A stretch of 5,788 nucleotides of DNA. Origin: Bacteroidales bacterium UBA1733 (GTDB lineage Bacteria > Bacteroidota > Bacteroidia > Bacteroidales > UBA3663). The notes beneath the pieces were generated by a model, which saw only the letters and a program-made list of their open reading frames with translations, did not search any database and was not told the origin of the DNA. The stretch is from assembly GCA_002315795.1 (NCBI GenBank), contig DCIF01000118.1:15305-21092 (forward strand). Reading direction: 5' to 3'. Shown here one piece after another: positions 5,576 to 5,788 of this stretch. Both the position numbers and the translations under genes were made by a program. The number at the start of each line of letters is the position of its first letter. Position 1 is the first letter of the stretch.

Positions 5576-5788
5576 AGAACAAGCACACTCCCACAATACT
5601 GATCACCGCACCCGCCACCTCACGCACCGTGACTTTCTGATGCAGGAAGAAATACGCTGGTGCCAGGATAAACACGGGTGTCAGCGCCATGATGGTCTGC
5701 GCAATACCGGCATTGGTATAAAGCGTAGCCATCAGTGAGAGACTCACACCGATAAACGGTCCGAACATCGTAGCACCAAAAGTGAAGA
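5568..5788 (-). CDS. EamA/DMT-superfamily permease, C-terminal fragment entering from the right edge
   Basis: Only the last 72 residues are inside the window; the start lies beyond 5788. The in-frame ATG at 5768 is internal, since the frame stays open upstream as FTFGAT. Three hydrophobic stretches are visible. The first includes GVSLSLMATLYTNAGIAQTI, the second TPVFILAPAYFFL, and the last REVAGAVISIVGVCLFFI at the extreme C-terminus. The pattern TPVF...HQKVTVREVAGAVISIVGV is the typical end of an EamA domain, where most members have GE at the HQ position. DMT permeases are ten-helix inner-membrane proteins that export or import small metabolites; the substrate cannot be read from this fragment. 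Its TAA (5568-5570) lies within the 3' end of the convergent esterase gene. Confidence 0.85.
   Translation of the reverse strand, partial: FTFGATMFGPFIGVSLSLMATLYTNAGIAQTIMALTPVFILAPAYFFLHQKVTVREVAGAVISIVGVCLFFI

Noticed and set aside
5231..5596. Minus-strand open frame of 121 codons opposite the esterase gene
   Set aside because: It is antisense to an esterase with a complete catalytic triad and has no promoter or recognisable domain.

Overview
The window looks like chromosomal core sequence from a Bacteroidales bacterium, most likely Prevotella or a close relative. Three intergenic sites match the Bacteroidetes housekeeping promoter (TTTG or TTG, 19-20 nt, then TAnnTTTG). Start codons mostly lack a Shine-Dalgarno sequence and sit behind A-rich leaders. 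The proteins (a two-domain periplasmic parvulin, a 216-residue UPRT, a 377-residue GNAT-fold protein) resemble Bacteroidales families. Base composition is near 50% GC by eye. The genus is inferred from protein resemblance only.

Layout, left to right. The PPIase gene (minus, start at 1034) runs off the left edge. It has its own promoter, which abuts the stop codon of the next gene, and a structured 5' leader. Next come a GNAT-fold acyltransferase gene (1131-2264, minus) and a SulP anion transporter with a STAS domain (2257-4089, minus), overlapping by 8 bp. After an 80-bp gap with two small hairpins lies upp, uracil phosphoribosyltransferase (4170-4820, minus). A compact divergent promoter region (4821-4978) separates upp from a plus-strand UPF0227/YqiA-type esterase gene (4979-5575). 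That gene converges on, and overlaps by 8 bp, the end of an EamA/DMT-family permease gene entering from the right edge (minus, 5568 to beyond 5788).

Together, upp, SulP and the GNAT gene form a plausible minus-strand transcription unit driven from the upp promoter, because no convincing promoter is visible before SulP and SulP and GNAT overlap. UPRT salvages uracil to UMP. SulP imports an anion whose identity the sequence does not settle. The GNAT-fold protein has no established substrate. The PPIase is an exported folding factor transcribed from its own promoter.

I found no mobile element, CRISPR array, RNA gene, toxin-antitoxin pair or defence system, and no evidence of a new multi-gene system. 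The points worth a second look are regulatory and architectural: back-to-back promoters, a perfect 10-bp tandem repeat against a start codon, a structured PPIase leader, the pairing of upp with a UraA-fold but non-uracil-family transporter, and the unassigned GNAT-fold protein.
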